Notes under the pieces: generated by a model
Told to the model about the DNA's origin: nothing
The model's database searches: none
What the model saw: the letters and a program-made list of their open reading frames with translations, nothing else
Made by a program: the position numbers and the translations under genes
NCBI GenBank assembly: GCA_038380795.1
Contig: CM076266.1
Coordinates: 46,894,425-46,958,424 of the forward strand
Reading direction: 5' to 3'
Length of the DNA stretch: 64,000 bases
From: Pyrocephalus nanus
Taxonomy: Eukaryota; Chordata; Aves; Passeriformes; Tyrannidae
Part shown: positions 27,933 to 39,380 of the stretch, piece after piece
Numbering within the stretch: the stretch's first letter is position 1
Layout of the letters: each line of letters starts with the position of its first letter

Positions 27933-30900
27933 AAGAGAAAAGCTCGCACTGGAAATGAATGATGTCAAAGGAAGATGATTGCATTATGAGCAGAGTCAAG
28001 GAGCTCTGTGTTTTAATGCAGCAGCAAAGGAGGCCATTCTAGTCAGGTATCCAATATAAGAAGAGGGAAATCCTCCCCTGAGACAGACCTTTGAGGCCCA
28101 CCAAAATCAGTCAGAGGGAGGAACCAGAATAAGAAGACAGACTCAGGAGCTCAAAAGGGCGGACACATCTGCCAGTTTAGGTATGGCCTGAGACCGTCCA
28201 GATGCAAGACATCCATCAAAAGCTACACCAACTGATTATCTGCCAGATTTGGGCTCCTGTATAGTCAGTGGTGGGAGGTAATGGTGGTACCTCAAAGAGA
28301 TGTCTAATGTATGCATTACAGTTACTTCTTTCTAGTGACTGTGTAAGAAACCAAAGTATGGAAGCCCTAAATAACAAAGGATCCAGAAAGATCCAACTCC
28401 ATATGCAGTAAGAGTTATCTAAAATGCTGTATGTGATAACGCGAGAAGACATGGCCCAAAGGATCTAGGAAAGCTTAGAAAATGACATTAAGAATGAATA
28501 TGTTCAAGAGTGAAATTCCAGCTCTTGTCTACACCTAAGTGTATGCAAGATAAGGTACATGAGCAACCTCTGTGTTTCACCAGTTCCATTTTGCTGTTAG
28601 AGGCCTGTCTGATCCTGTTACAAATCCAAGAAGTAGGGCTGGCCCCAACTGGACAAAACTGGTTTCCATCCAGAAGTGTCAGCACATTAAAATCAAAGCC
28701 TTACTCTGAGAAGATTCTACTGTCAGTGAAACCAGAGTTGTTCATAGGCATAAGATACAGCTCGGAGCAAAATGCCAAGATAGTCACAGGACTTCCTACC
28801 CTTAGGGAAGACACATGCTCCCATTCTACTCAGACCTTGGCAGCATGGCTTGGTGCCCAAACCACTGGCTTACAAGACACTCTTGTGGAGCTCCTACACT
28901 CTTCATAAATCCCTGCACATTCACTGGAATAGGAGCATCTTCCACAAGGCAGCAGAACGCTATGTACCATTAAGCACTAACATCAGTGTCTCTAATCACC
29001 TGTCACAGAACTTCACTAAATCAAGTCACTGACTCCAGCATTTCCAGTTAGAATTAGAAAAAAATTTCACGAGGGACAATCCACCAAGTTGTTGTAATAG
29101 TTCACTAAGTTTATTGTCATCATGTCTACATGTCTGAGTATATTTCTATTTGGATCTTTAACTTCAGGCAATGCTAACTGTATAACAAGAGGCTCTCACT
29201 CACCCATTTAAGGTGACTGAAATGACAACAGAAAAAAATCTCAGCCAGTAACCAGGTAACTTGGAACGTGGTATTTGTGATGTAAAAACTGTAAGTTCTT
29301 AGTCTCAGAAAATGACAACCCGATCCTGCTATGTTGATAGACTTTTAAAATTGCCCATTTGTTCATGCATTGTTTTCTTGGTGACTAATCCACGCAATCA
29401 AGTAATGTTCTGATTCATTCTGCTACACCATTTTCTGTCACCATAAATTTGGTCTATCGAGTTAATCCTGTAAGGTCCTACCAGCCAGGCTTTTGCGAAA
29501 GGGGACTGGGGGGATAGAGGTACCTATCTTTAGCAACATCACCACTACCACATGCTTCTTTGCATTTTTCTAGTGATAGGCTTCAGCTTGATCCCTGAGG
29601 AGAAGGTGTTCAACCTCAAGACCAAAAGAAAACCAGTGGAGTTTGAACTTACATGCTGATAATAAGATATGAAAGTGGAATGTAAAATAACTTACCCCAA
29701 GAATCAGGAGGACTAGGTCATACCCAGATGATCAACAAACACATGGGCATAAGATATTGAAGGTACAGGAACGTAGGTGAAGGAATGCACATAACATAGA
29801 AGTGCAAATTTTTGCTGTTTAAAATGTGGTTTCTCAAAAAAGCACAACAAACTTCACCGTGGAACAACACAGCATACCAAAAGAGAAGAGAAGCATGCAA
29901 AGAGCATAAGAAAGAGAAGACAGAGGAGAGGAACTAGGAAGGAGCTACCACCGATGCACATGCTAGTAAGGCAAAACTGAGCATGGACACAAGATGGATA
30001 GTCTAACACTGAGGACACGCAGGTCCTTTGGCTCAGCTGACCTTGCTAATGGTTATGTGGTGGCCCTACTATCAGTCTGCTCACATCTGTCCCTCCTTCT
30101 GGTTATGGCACTTACCACCATTACTTAAACATTAGGCAAAGAGGGAGAGAAGCATGGATGGGAATACTGCAGTGTTTTTGCAGTTATTCCAATTTCTCTT
30201 CTAGTCAACTGTTCATCTGAGCATGACTTAGGTATAGATGCAAGAGGGGAAAACCAGTCATTAACAGCTTCTTTCAAAGGAAGGATAAGAGCAAAAGGAG
30301 ACATGTGAAGGACAAAAAAGCTAAGAAAATCCAGGTGTCTATCCAGACTTTTAAGTCCCTCAGCAGCAAACAAGCCATCTTTTAGCCCTTAGCTGAAACT
30401 AGCTTACATTTTGCTATGCTTTAACAATTCCAAGACAGCTCTTGTCCCTTGATACAATATCAAAAAATTTGCACTCCAAACAGCAATTGCTGTAATAATA
30501 ACAATACTTACATTTCATTATTTAACCTCATGCTATTCATTCATGAAGATTAGTGCTTAATTAATTAACAACACTTAGCATTTCCACTCAGCGCTTTACC
30601 TCTTCAAAGCATCATACCAACACTACCTAATTAAGGGCAGAGCTCCACAGACACTTCACATCAGGACTTCCCTTTGACAGCTCTGCATCCAAGACTTGCC
30701 CACATCATGTAGCATGAATTCAAGTTGAAAGTCCTACTAACTTCATCAGGAACGAGGTAATGCCCTAGTTATCAAGAGACTATCTTTGCAATTTCCTTTT
30801 CCTCTTGCTTCTGGTTGCTTGCTATTCCCCCAGGGATTTAATTATTGGCTAATGTGATGGATGATAATGTGAACCTTGTATTAATGTTATCTACAAAACT

Positions 30901-33614
30901 CTCATTCTTCTATTAGTGAAAACCTTATTCTCAGTCACCTGGTTGAACTGCCTTTGGATAGAAAATGTGTTAACCACAAAAACAGATTATAAAATGACAA
31001 GCGAGAGTTTTTAAGGGAGATGGTGCTTTCAATCCGTCAGTCAAATGCCTGCTACGAAAGTGCCTTTCTTGCAAGCACCCCAGGATGCTACACAACATCA
31101 ATAGACAATATAAACACAAAGCTTTTATGGTTCACTTTACAATTGGACATTGACTCTGAACCTGTGAAACAGAAAGGAATTGAATTTCATGACCAAAGAG
31201 GATAATGTGCACAAGATTAAGTAGACAACACTGGTAGAAGCAGGAATGAAATACGGCATTGGATGCTAATAGGGAGATTAAATTTACAGATAAGAAACCA
31301 AAGGAATAAAAAGTAAAAATCTTAGGAGTAAAATCTTATAAGCCACTCAATACTTCATACCACTATTTCATATCCACTGTTTTTTTTTCCAGAGGATCAA
31401 AAATGCTGATGGATTTGTTCAGATCCCACTAAATGACTGGGCCTTGACTATGAGAACAGAACAAAGAGAGCTCTAAATATGTAGTAGCTCCAGCCAAGGG
31501 AGTTATGCAGACAGTAGAGAAATAAACTTCTGATGCAGTCAAATGGGAAGAAAAAGAAAACATTCATCACATTTCAAGAACTTGTTCAGTGTCTCAGAGG
31601 ATGTCTTCACAGGGCAGTGGCTGGCAGGGCAGCAGCCTGGGGCTGCTGCTGATCAAACCTGCTCCAGAGGAAAGCAAGAAATCCAATACAGCAACGTGGC
31701 TTCCAGCTCTGAGGGGTGCTGTGGTGTGTCACATGCACATCACAGCTTGCATCAGCTTGGTCAAATAGCTTTCTCAGGAAGCCCTTCTTGCCAGATGAGC
31801 CACAGCTTGATGGATATTAGAAATTTAAATGGCTTGAAAACTGATTATCTTGAACAGAATCAGATCCAACCATTTTGACAAGCATAATTGTGTATTACTA
31901 TCTGCAGTGTCTTTGTGCCCAAAATAAGCTATGTTAGTGTTACTGCTAAATTCTAAAATCCCAAGAGTTTAAAATAAAAAAAGACAGCCTTTATTATCCC
32001 TTAATAGAATTTCATTTAAGCTGCAGATGGATGATGCCCTTATTGCCATATTCACCGTTAAGCTGAGGGTCAGATACTCATCCTAGACTTTTCTGGACAT
32101 GTGTTTAGAATTCAATATTTGCCTTTCATCTTCCCCCACTGCCCACAAATTCTTCTCCCCTCACTCAACTTCGGCTTCAATGCTACAGTATTCCCTTGCC
32201 ACCAGTTACCACTGTCCAGGACTCCCTTGTCTCAGACAACAAATGGGCTAGCTAACCCCCAGTAAGCTCTCCATCACTTAGTTACCTGGCAGCCCTTTCT
32301 ACCATTTATCATGTAGGACCCATTCCAGACCCCTTCCAGCTTGCCCTGCTCCTGCATTGGTTAGGGCTGGGTCTATTGTATACTGTATATGGCTACATTA
32401 GGTAAATCATGCACCTTTCTTATTACAAGTTTCCTAAAATGTAATGCTCAAATCAAAACCATCCACTGTGGTTCAGGGGAAGACGCCTGTTAATTAGCAT
32501 GCACATTGGATCAGACCATTAACAAATGCATTGGGAAGCTGCTATGGAAGCTGATTTAAGTTATTATCTAGGTAACTGTGCTTCTGTTTCCAGCACAAAG
32601 CTGTCACATGAGCCCTTCTGATCACTTTTGTGTTTACATTTGCTGTGCATCTGTTCCAGCATCTCCAAGCTCTGATGTGTTGGAAGAACACACAGTGAGA
32701 TACTTCCTGACTGGAGTCAGCTTCTAGGGAACTCTGCTGCATGTGGCTAAAGATGTGAACCAAACACAGGCATAAAACCAAATTGGTAAAGACCAAAACC
32801 TGGCATTTGGAAGGCAGTTTTCTCCTTTGGTGTATGACCAAAATAAATTTAGATGACTTACATAATTTGGATTTTACCTTTCATTTTGTTGTTTTACTTA
32901 GCCTATACAATAAGCCAAGCTGGTCTGTTTAGTCTGCCCCATGGGGTGTTGGGGTTTCCAGGTTTCACAGGACTGGGGAATTTCTGCTGTTCATAGTGCT
33001 CTCTCTGTAAGAGGTTACAGGGAGATGGCCACAGAATAGTCAGAACACAGATCTATGGTGGTCATGAATGTAAGTTCCAGCATGTATTTCCTCCCAGCTT
33101 CCAGTATCTAATCTCACTGGGACAATTTATACTTTTTGGCTATCACAGCATCCTACAGCAGTGAATTTCACAAGTGATATTGATTGCACTAAGTAGTCCA
33201 TGTGCTTCCCCTGTTGCTTCATCAGAAGAAAGTGTTCCTGCTGCTGCACCGCCATGGTGCATAGTATTAGCCTTGAAATTCAGCCTGCACAGGGAGTGCT
33301 GGATGGACTGTTTGATGACTGGGAGTACAACACATCCTAATCTGCTTGCCTAGTGAAACTGCTCAGTACTAGGGTTAATAATGAAATATAGGCCAGCTGA
33401 AGCAACCTTTAAAGAGCTTGGTATGCTCCAGAGCAAATATGATTGAGAGTGACACTAGCTATATATTTTACTAATTTTATCACTATGCCTGTTCTAAGCA
33501 CAGCCTTTCAATTAATTGATTCTTAGGACTTGATACAGACAGTGCTGAAATATTTTTGGCAACTGCAATTTCACAAGTAACATTACTCATCCCATCCCAA
33601 ATCAAATTTCTCAC

Positions 33615-33759
33615 CTTTGTGGTCCACAATTTGACTGTCCAGTCAAATGATGATGTGACAAAGAGATGAGAAAAGTCAATTGGACCCACTGCCATGTGAC
33701 AATTGATTCCTGTGACAGGTCCTTGGTGGCCTTCAAAAATTTCACCAATGCCAGCTTTA
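33615..33759 (-). CDS. DYNC1I1: DYNC1I1 exon, WD40 blade 5 (internal coding exon)
   Basis: This 145-nt exon opens with the third base of a split serine codon and then has 48 full codons. The acceptor is TTCCTGCAG and the donor is CACAAAG followed by GTGAGA. After the split serine the product reads [20 protein letters not shown], then [20 protein letters not shown] and TVKLWTTK. This is a textbook WD repeat, with a GH near the start, SSFDW in the structural Asp position and KLW at the end. The sequence matches DYNC1I1 at the HMAVGPID segment, where DYNC1I2 differs. In the codons after the split serine, GEIFEG has Ile where I recall Val in human, a conservative change. The blade-6 exon lies 12.9 kb downstream. 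Confidence 0.96.
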
Positions 33760-36307
33760 CTGCAGGAAGAAGAGACATTTACATGTGGAGAGTCATTTAC
33801 CACCTGGTGATTTAACATAATTTTTCTTTACTCTGGGGTTCCTGTTTCCTTTTGAAGTTCTATTTAACCTATAAATCTCTCTCCTTTCTCTAAGGCTTTT
33901 GCCTGCAGAGGGAAAAATGCTCAGAATCCAGCACAGGGAGGCTTTCTCCTACCTGAAGATTTGCCTTACTCACTTCTACATATACTGTCTACTACTGTAG
34001 CTTGAAGTAACATTTATGTATAATTATAAAATAATTCCAAATTGTAATTATACTATAGCTTATGCCTCTGAGTAAGCCATTATCACAAGGAATAACCATT
34101 AAAATAAAAATGCAAATATGTTAATGACTTATGAGCAATTCTTTTTCTCTTAAATATCTAAAATAACTTTCCACAGCAGTCAATCAAGTCACTAGGAAGC
34201 AAATGTTTTTTCACAATAACTGAAGGAACTAGTCCTGTGATCAGGTATCATACAGTCATTACTTTTAACAAGGGGAGATGTGCGTTTCATCAGCCTGAGG
34301 CTAGAATACCTATTAGGAAGGAAAAATACAACACTGTGTAAGAGAGAATGTGCAGAGTTTTTTTCTTCCTGGAAGCAAATGATGCCAGCTCAGTTGTCAG
34401 TGCTGTCTCACAGTGTACGCAGGAAAGGGAATCATAAAATTACCCTTTTAGTTAGATTATAGAAAAACTTCGAGTGAAAGAAAATGCATTAAAAATAGTC
34501 ACAGCCCTGATGAGGCTGTCAGCCCTGTGCCAGTGTGAGTACAGTGTACTGAAAGAAATGTGGAGCTGCAGCAGAGGAAATTGGTCCCTACTAGTGCAGT
34601 GTCCCGTCACCTCATTTGTGTGGACAGAGTGATCTCCCCTGGGCTCCCCTGCCAGACCTCTCAGCATGTGCTGGAGCAGTGCTGGATACAAAGCATCTCG
34701 CTGCATCCCCAACTCTGTGCCGTGTAGTCAGTGGGATAAGGGGAATTCTGGAGTACTGAGAACACCTTGAGTATTTGGTGTGCTTTGACACACCTTTTTC
34801 CAGATAGCATATGGCTCTCCACTGTGCTGGGTTGAAGGACACAGAAGCCTCTGGAAATATAACGAGGATGGTAGCAAAAAGCTCCAGGCAAGGCAGGCAG
34901 GAGCAGAAAAGCTTTTGCCAATGGTCAGTAGAAGGTTTGCTAAAAGGGTGTGCTAAGAAGACTTTCTCCCTCTTGTGAGCAACAAACCAGGCATGTCTGA
35001 AAAATCAGAAGTGAGAAATGCCCTTGGGCATGCTTCCTGCATCTTATCAGCCTAAGATTAATTCAAACCATCAGCAGCCACCCAGCCTATCAGTATATGC
35101 CCATATAGACACAATTTTGCAATACTGCCATTGGTCAGGCTAAAATAAAAATATTGTAAAATAAAAAAATACCAAACAAAATAACTTAGAACAGTATTTA
35201 TAAAACATTAGGGATGCATAATAGAAGCCTCACAATCTTAAACCAGTGTATCAATGTCTCTTTGGTCAACAGAAGCTCCAAATATGATAAAATGTGAATT
35301 TAGAGAATATTGCAAACTACTGAAGTGTGGGCATGAGCTCTAAGTCTACCCATGGAAAAATTTTTTTCTTTACAAAAGCATTCCAGAGGATAGAACTACT
35401 ACTGGAAGCTAATAGAGCACACTGGCATCCTGCAGATTTGCAGGGTGCAAAACAAGGAACTTGCAGTTTTAAACTACAGCCTGAGTTATGTGAGGAAAGG
35501 ATATGACCCCCATGTGTGAGAGAGCACAGGATCCTGGGAAAAAATAAAGCAGAGCTTTCAAACCTATGTGGCCCACTGCAGCTAAATCCATGCTAGCAAA
35601 GAGACCAGGCAGCAGCCCAGACTGAGGGACAGCGGTGTGGGTGGCTCCTGGCTGAACAACAAAACCCTGTCACTCTCCTGGAGAGGGTGGGCGTGTCCAA
35701 GCTGCCCCCTGAGAGTGGGGGCCAGCAGAGCTCAGTCTCTACCCTCACTGCATAGATGCAGCCTGAACTGCTGCATAGGAGTACCTGGAACCAGATGGCC
35801 AGGCATGAGAAATTGCATTCTCTGACTTTCTCATGTGCACATGAACCCATGGTGACTTCTCTCTGATTTATGCTTGTGGAGTCTGAAGATGGAGCTGAAA
35901 ATGGTAAAAAATAAAGCAGATTACCATCTCTTATGAGTGGTTGAGGCCTGACTACCCTGCAACAAAACTGTCTCCTAGGGCCTCATTCAAGCTGCCCAGA
36001 TTAATAGATACCGACATCTCAGCTAGCTGTATAAGCCTCCATCTCTTTTCATGGGTGAGAAAGAGGCATTTCTGAGGTCCCAGTCTTCTCTTTAGATGTC
36101 TGAAAAAGGTAAAGGAAGTTAACCTAAGAGTAGTTATTGCTCCCCACCAACCACTCAGGGAGCCTGGGGTAACTACCCCAGTATAACAGGTTGTAGCACA
36201 GGTGCTCGGAGTCAGGCAGCTCCTGTCCTCACTCTCCGCACACACTTGGCTACCTCTCGCCAACACAGGTATGCAATGTTATTTCAGTACAAAATGTTGA
36301 ACCTCAC
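33760..36307 (-). other. DYNC1I1: DYNC1I1 intron between the blade-4 and blade-5 exons
   Basis: This 2.5 kb intron runs from GTGAGG to TTCCTGCAG. It has mixed composition with no recognised repeat, RNA gene or regulatory cluster. It interrupts a serine codon after its second base, the only non-zero intron phase in the window. Confidence 0.8.
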
Positions 36308-36441
36308 CTTCCATGACGACAAGCCGTGTAGACTGTTCCCTCTTCACTGCCAACGACAAAGTTATTGACATCTCCGGTTGGGAAAGCCATTCCTGTAACT
36401 GCCACTGGTTTGGACTTATTGTACACAAGTTCCATGCTTTC
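36308..36441 (-). CDS. DYNC1I1: DYNC1I1 exon, WD40 blade 4 (internal coding exon)
   Basis: This 134-nt exon starts in phase 0 and ends after two bases of a codon. The acceptor is CTTGGTAG and the donor is GGAAG followed by GTGAGG. The product begins [20 protein letters not shown], then [20 protein letters not shown] and CRHG. The dangling AG is completed to AGT (Ser) by the first base of the next exon. The [20 protein letters not shown] stretch is characteristic of DYNC1I1; DYNC1I2 differs at several of these positions. The blade lacks a terminal WD and has VYTA in that place, as is normal for this blade in the family. The phase-2 junction with the exon at 33615-33759 is the only split codon among the joins seen here. 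Confidence 0.96.
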
Positions 36442-38166
36442 CTACCAAGACAAATTTTTGTTATTATTCTGTTTGTTATTTGTTAGTCTGGGTTGTTTGT
36501 TTTTTTTTCATAATTAATTTCTAAATGTTGCACACAGTAGCAGGAGAGTAAGATGAAATTATTTGACCCAGTCACGGGACTTTGGTTTCTACTTGCGATA
36601 TTATGAGAAGATGCAATGTCACTAGGATGCTCCTGCCATCCCCAATGCTGTCTGTCACACATTTGAGACTGGCAGGAAGGCACTGGTCTTTCCTGCATCA
36701 TTTTAAATCAGGCAGCAATGACAGGTGAGAATTTAAACTCTGATGGTGCAGAAACTAAAGGTAATACCTTAATGGTTACACTTGCCAGCTCCAGGCTCTA
36801 ATAAATCATGCAATACCCTTCTATTTACAAATACTTTGGAAATCAATTGTTGGAAGTACATGCAATATTGTGTGCATCTGAGGCATTTACTGCACTGCAT
36901 CATTTTTCCCTTTGCAGAACAAAATTAAAAAGTTGGGGTTCTGTCACTACCACCATTCTAAGCATTACTTTTCAGGGATTTTCTGAGGTAACCAGAAACA
37001 CTCCCTCTAGACTCCACCATCAAGCTACAAACCAGCAGGAATGTTTTCTGTTTTCATTTGGTAGCTATATTTCAAAGTAAATCAGCATGCTCATTTTTAC
37101 TATTGCGAATACAATCACCAGTTTGTGGCCATTGCAAGATGCAAACACTTTAAGACTTTGCACAACTTTTTGGTTTTTCAGCCTAAATGGTGTAACCCAA
37201 GAATCCACAAAAGGGCTGAATGATTTCACCATTTTCATTTTTAGCTATTTAAGTGGGTTTGTTTTCTATGTTTAAAGTGTTTAAGCTGCTATTCTTCTAT
37301 GGCCAAAGCCTGTAGTGTTTTTCTCAGAAGGGTTCTTGTTCTGTAACTAAAGAAAGTGGGTGTCCCTGTGAGAGGAAAGCAATGCAAATCCATAGAGAAA
37401 TAGTTTTGCTTGGTTTATATTTTTCTTTGAGATACATTTGATTCTATTACAAAGGCAAAACATGGAAAATGTATGCGGACAACACTCCATATTTCTGTGA
37501 ATATATGAGTGAGAGAGAAAGAGAGAGATAAAATTCAGTGAATATGGGAGACAGACCATATATTTTTGTGAAAATCTCCTGGGGTGAGATCATCATTTAG
37601 TGTCTCTGTGGAGACATGGCCATAGACTGTGGTGAACTCTCTCCTCCCAGCATCCACACCATGGCTGTACACAAGTGCTCTGGATCTGTATCTTTGGAAA
37701 GTTTCAGACTGACACACATCAGCAACACTTTACTCCTCCCAGTTTAAAACTATGGCATGTAGCTTGACGTCAAGCCCTATGCCTTTCTTTTCTAGATCAC
37801 CATGAGCCATGTGCCAAAGTTCAGCGTAATGTGGGGTGTGTTCCCATCCTTGTTGAGAGCCAGTTTTGGAGCAGGGAAATTCCATCTGAGTGATGAGGTA
37901 ACTGGAACTCAGATGTTCAAAGATCTGTGCTTCAGAATTTAGTAAATGAATGCATAAGGGTGGGATTTATCTTCTTGATGTTTATATGAGAAACAAGGGA
38001 GGGGATTCGGGTGCCTGAACATAGATCTCTGGGCCATTTTAGATGCCTCCACTTCTACTGCAGAAGAGTATTGGTTTTTCATAGTCCCAGGGCACAACTA
38101 CCAGACCCATACTGCTGCCTTGGGGAACATGAGCAGCGTGGTTAAACTGTGGAAGCTGGCCTCACT

Positions 38167-38237
38167 TTGAGTAGGGGAGTAGATGGGATAACTTCCAGAA
38201 GCCCCTTCCACCCTAAGATTGGACAGTTCTGTATCCC
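38167..38237 (+). mobile_element. CR1 LINE 3'-end fragment, sense
   Basis: AGTAGATGGGATAACTTCCA, then GAAGCCCCTTCCACCCTAAG and a GGACAGTTCTGTAT end, resembles the terminal CR1 block (a GATCTCC-AGAGGTCCCTTCC-type sequence). It is short and diverged, and lies about 190 bp from the phased TAAT array. Confidence 0.5.
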
Positions 38238-38427
38238 AGGGTAGGTATCTGAAATGGCATTTCACACTTGGATGGGATGAGTCATTCTCCAGAATTACCA
38301 GTCTCTCTCTGTGTAAAATATAAAGGAAACTTGAATTGCTAGCTTAAACTTGACATGGATTCAACTTTTAGATGGCTGAGGTTAGGACAGAGAAGTTCCA
38401 CCTCTTGTGTCAATACTGAAAAGCAAA

Positions 38428-38475
38428 TAATTTGATACTAATTGCACATTAATGCATGATTAATGGATGGTTAAT
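38428..38475. promoter_or_regulatory. Five TAAT homeodomain cores phased at exactly 11 bp
   Basis: TAAT begins at 38428, 38439, 38450, 38461 and 38472, so every step is 11 bp, about one helical turn. The intervening seven bases differ from unit to unit (TTGATAC, TGCACAT, GCATGAT, GGATGGT), so only the core is strictly kept. Four of the five are TAATTG, TAATGC or TAATGG, typical homeodomain cores. It may be an ancient 11-bp tandem repeat retained under selection or a chance arrangement. Confidence 0.5.
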
Positions 38476-39266
38476 GGAATCAGTAAGGGGAGTTTCTATG
38501 TAGCATTTTGAAACAAGATCAGATCCCATGATGCTTAGTAAAAATGATATTAATTTTCTTTTCTAAGAAATTATGTATAAAAAATGAATGATGTGTTAGA
38601 ATAGAAAATGTACTACTCCAGAAGATAACACTTAAAAGATGCTTTCTGTACATCTTTTTCAGCATAGGATTCTTTGTTTAGTTTCCATTATTATAATCAC
38701 TGGTGGTTTGGGCAATTTTCCTATGTTTCTTTTTATTTCAGGTACAAAGGAGGGGAGGGGAGGAAAAGACAATGGTAGCAAACATTCCAGAGAGAGGAGA
38801 TTAGTTCTAAAACTTTTGATTTGCATTGTTTGTTCCTCTGGCTACTGGAGGCAGGCAGCAAAGTAAGCTTTCTGACTGTGTGCCTTGGAAACCCATAGTG
38901 CCTAGGGTGTGTTCAGCAGCAGTGCAATCTAGTCCATATTTGTTAAACAATGCTGCAGAATAAGTGCGATTTATACCACAGGCGACTTCTGTAATTACCA
39001 TGCTTTAAAATGGACTATTTCATTTTCACTTGAAACTGACCTATGTATTAACGCATTACAATAATTACATGATTTGTGGTAAAGGAAATGGGTTTGGCTC
39101 TTAGCAGAGACTGCTGGAAGCAAGCTGTACTCTTTCAAGTGCATCCATTGGTTTTAGTTTGTATAGGATGTGAGGTTTTGGCTTTTAGGAGCTGTGTTCC
39201 ACTACACAGGTATCCTGCTCTACTGAAGGCCCTTTTTTTCCCCTGTATAGATGAAAACAAACCCAC

Positions 39267-39380
39267 CTGTGGAGTAGAGAGCATGTCCAGGCTCCAGGAG
39301 CACATTTTGCCATCCGTAGAGACGGTAATGAGATTGTGCGCGTTCTGTGTCCCAACTACATTCACACAATACACAGGATG
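39267..39380 (-). CDS. DYNC1I1: DYNC1I1 exon, WD40 blade 3 (internal coding exon)
   Basis: This 114-nt exon encodes 38 residues, phase 0 to phase 0. The acceptor is GTGTTTTCAG. The donor is CCACAG followed by GTGGGT, which is weaker than the neighbouring GTAAG or GTGAG donors. The product begins [20 protein letters not shown] and continues [14 protein letters not shown], the canonical end of a WD blade with an SW in place of WD. It ends STPQ. This is the shortest coding exon in the window. It is a structural part of the intermediate-chain propeller, with no catalytic role. The introns on either side are 4.2 kb upstream (towards 43.6 kb) and 2.8 kb downstream. Confidence 0.96.

Larger units (their letters stand above)
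36442..39266 (-). other. DYNC1I1: DYNC1I1 intron between the blade-3 and blade-4 exons
   Basis: This 2.8 kb intron runs from GTGGGT to CTTGGTAG. It contains a CR1 3'-end fragment near 38167-38237 and, close by at 38428-38475, an array of five TAAT cores with exact 11-bp spacing. A short GA-rich run is at 37508-37529. Nothing coding was seen. Confidence 0.8.

Noticed and set aside
31543..31878. 111-codon plus-strand open frame
   Set aside because: It has no recognisable domain or splice context. Its length is within chance expectation for 64 kb.
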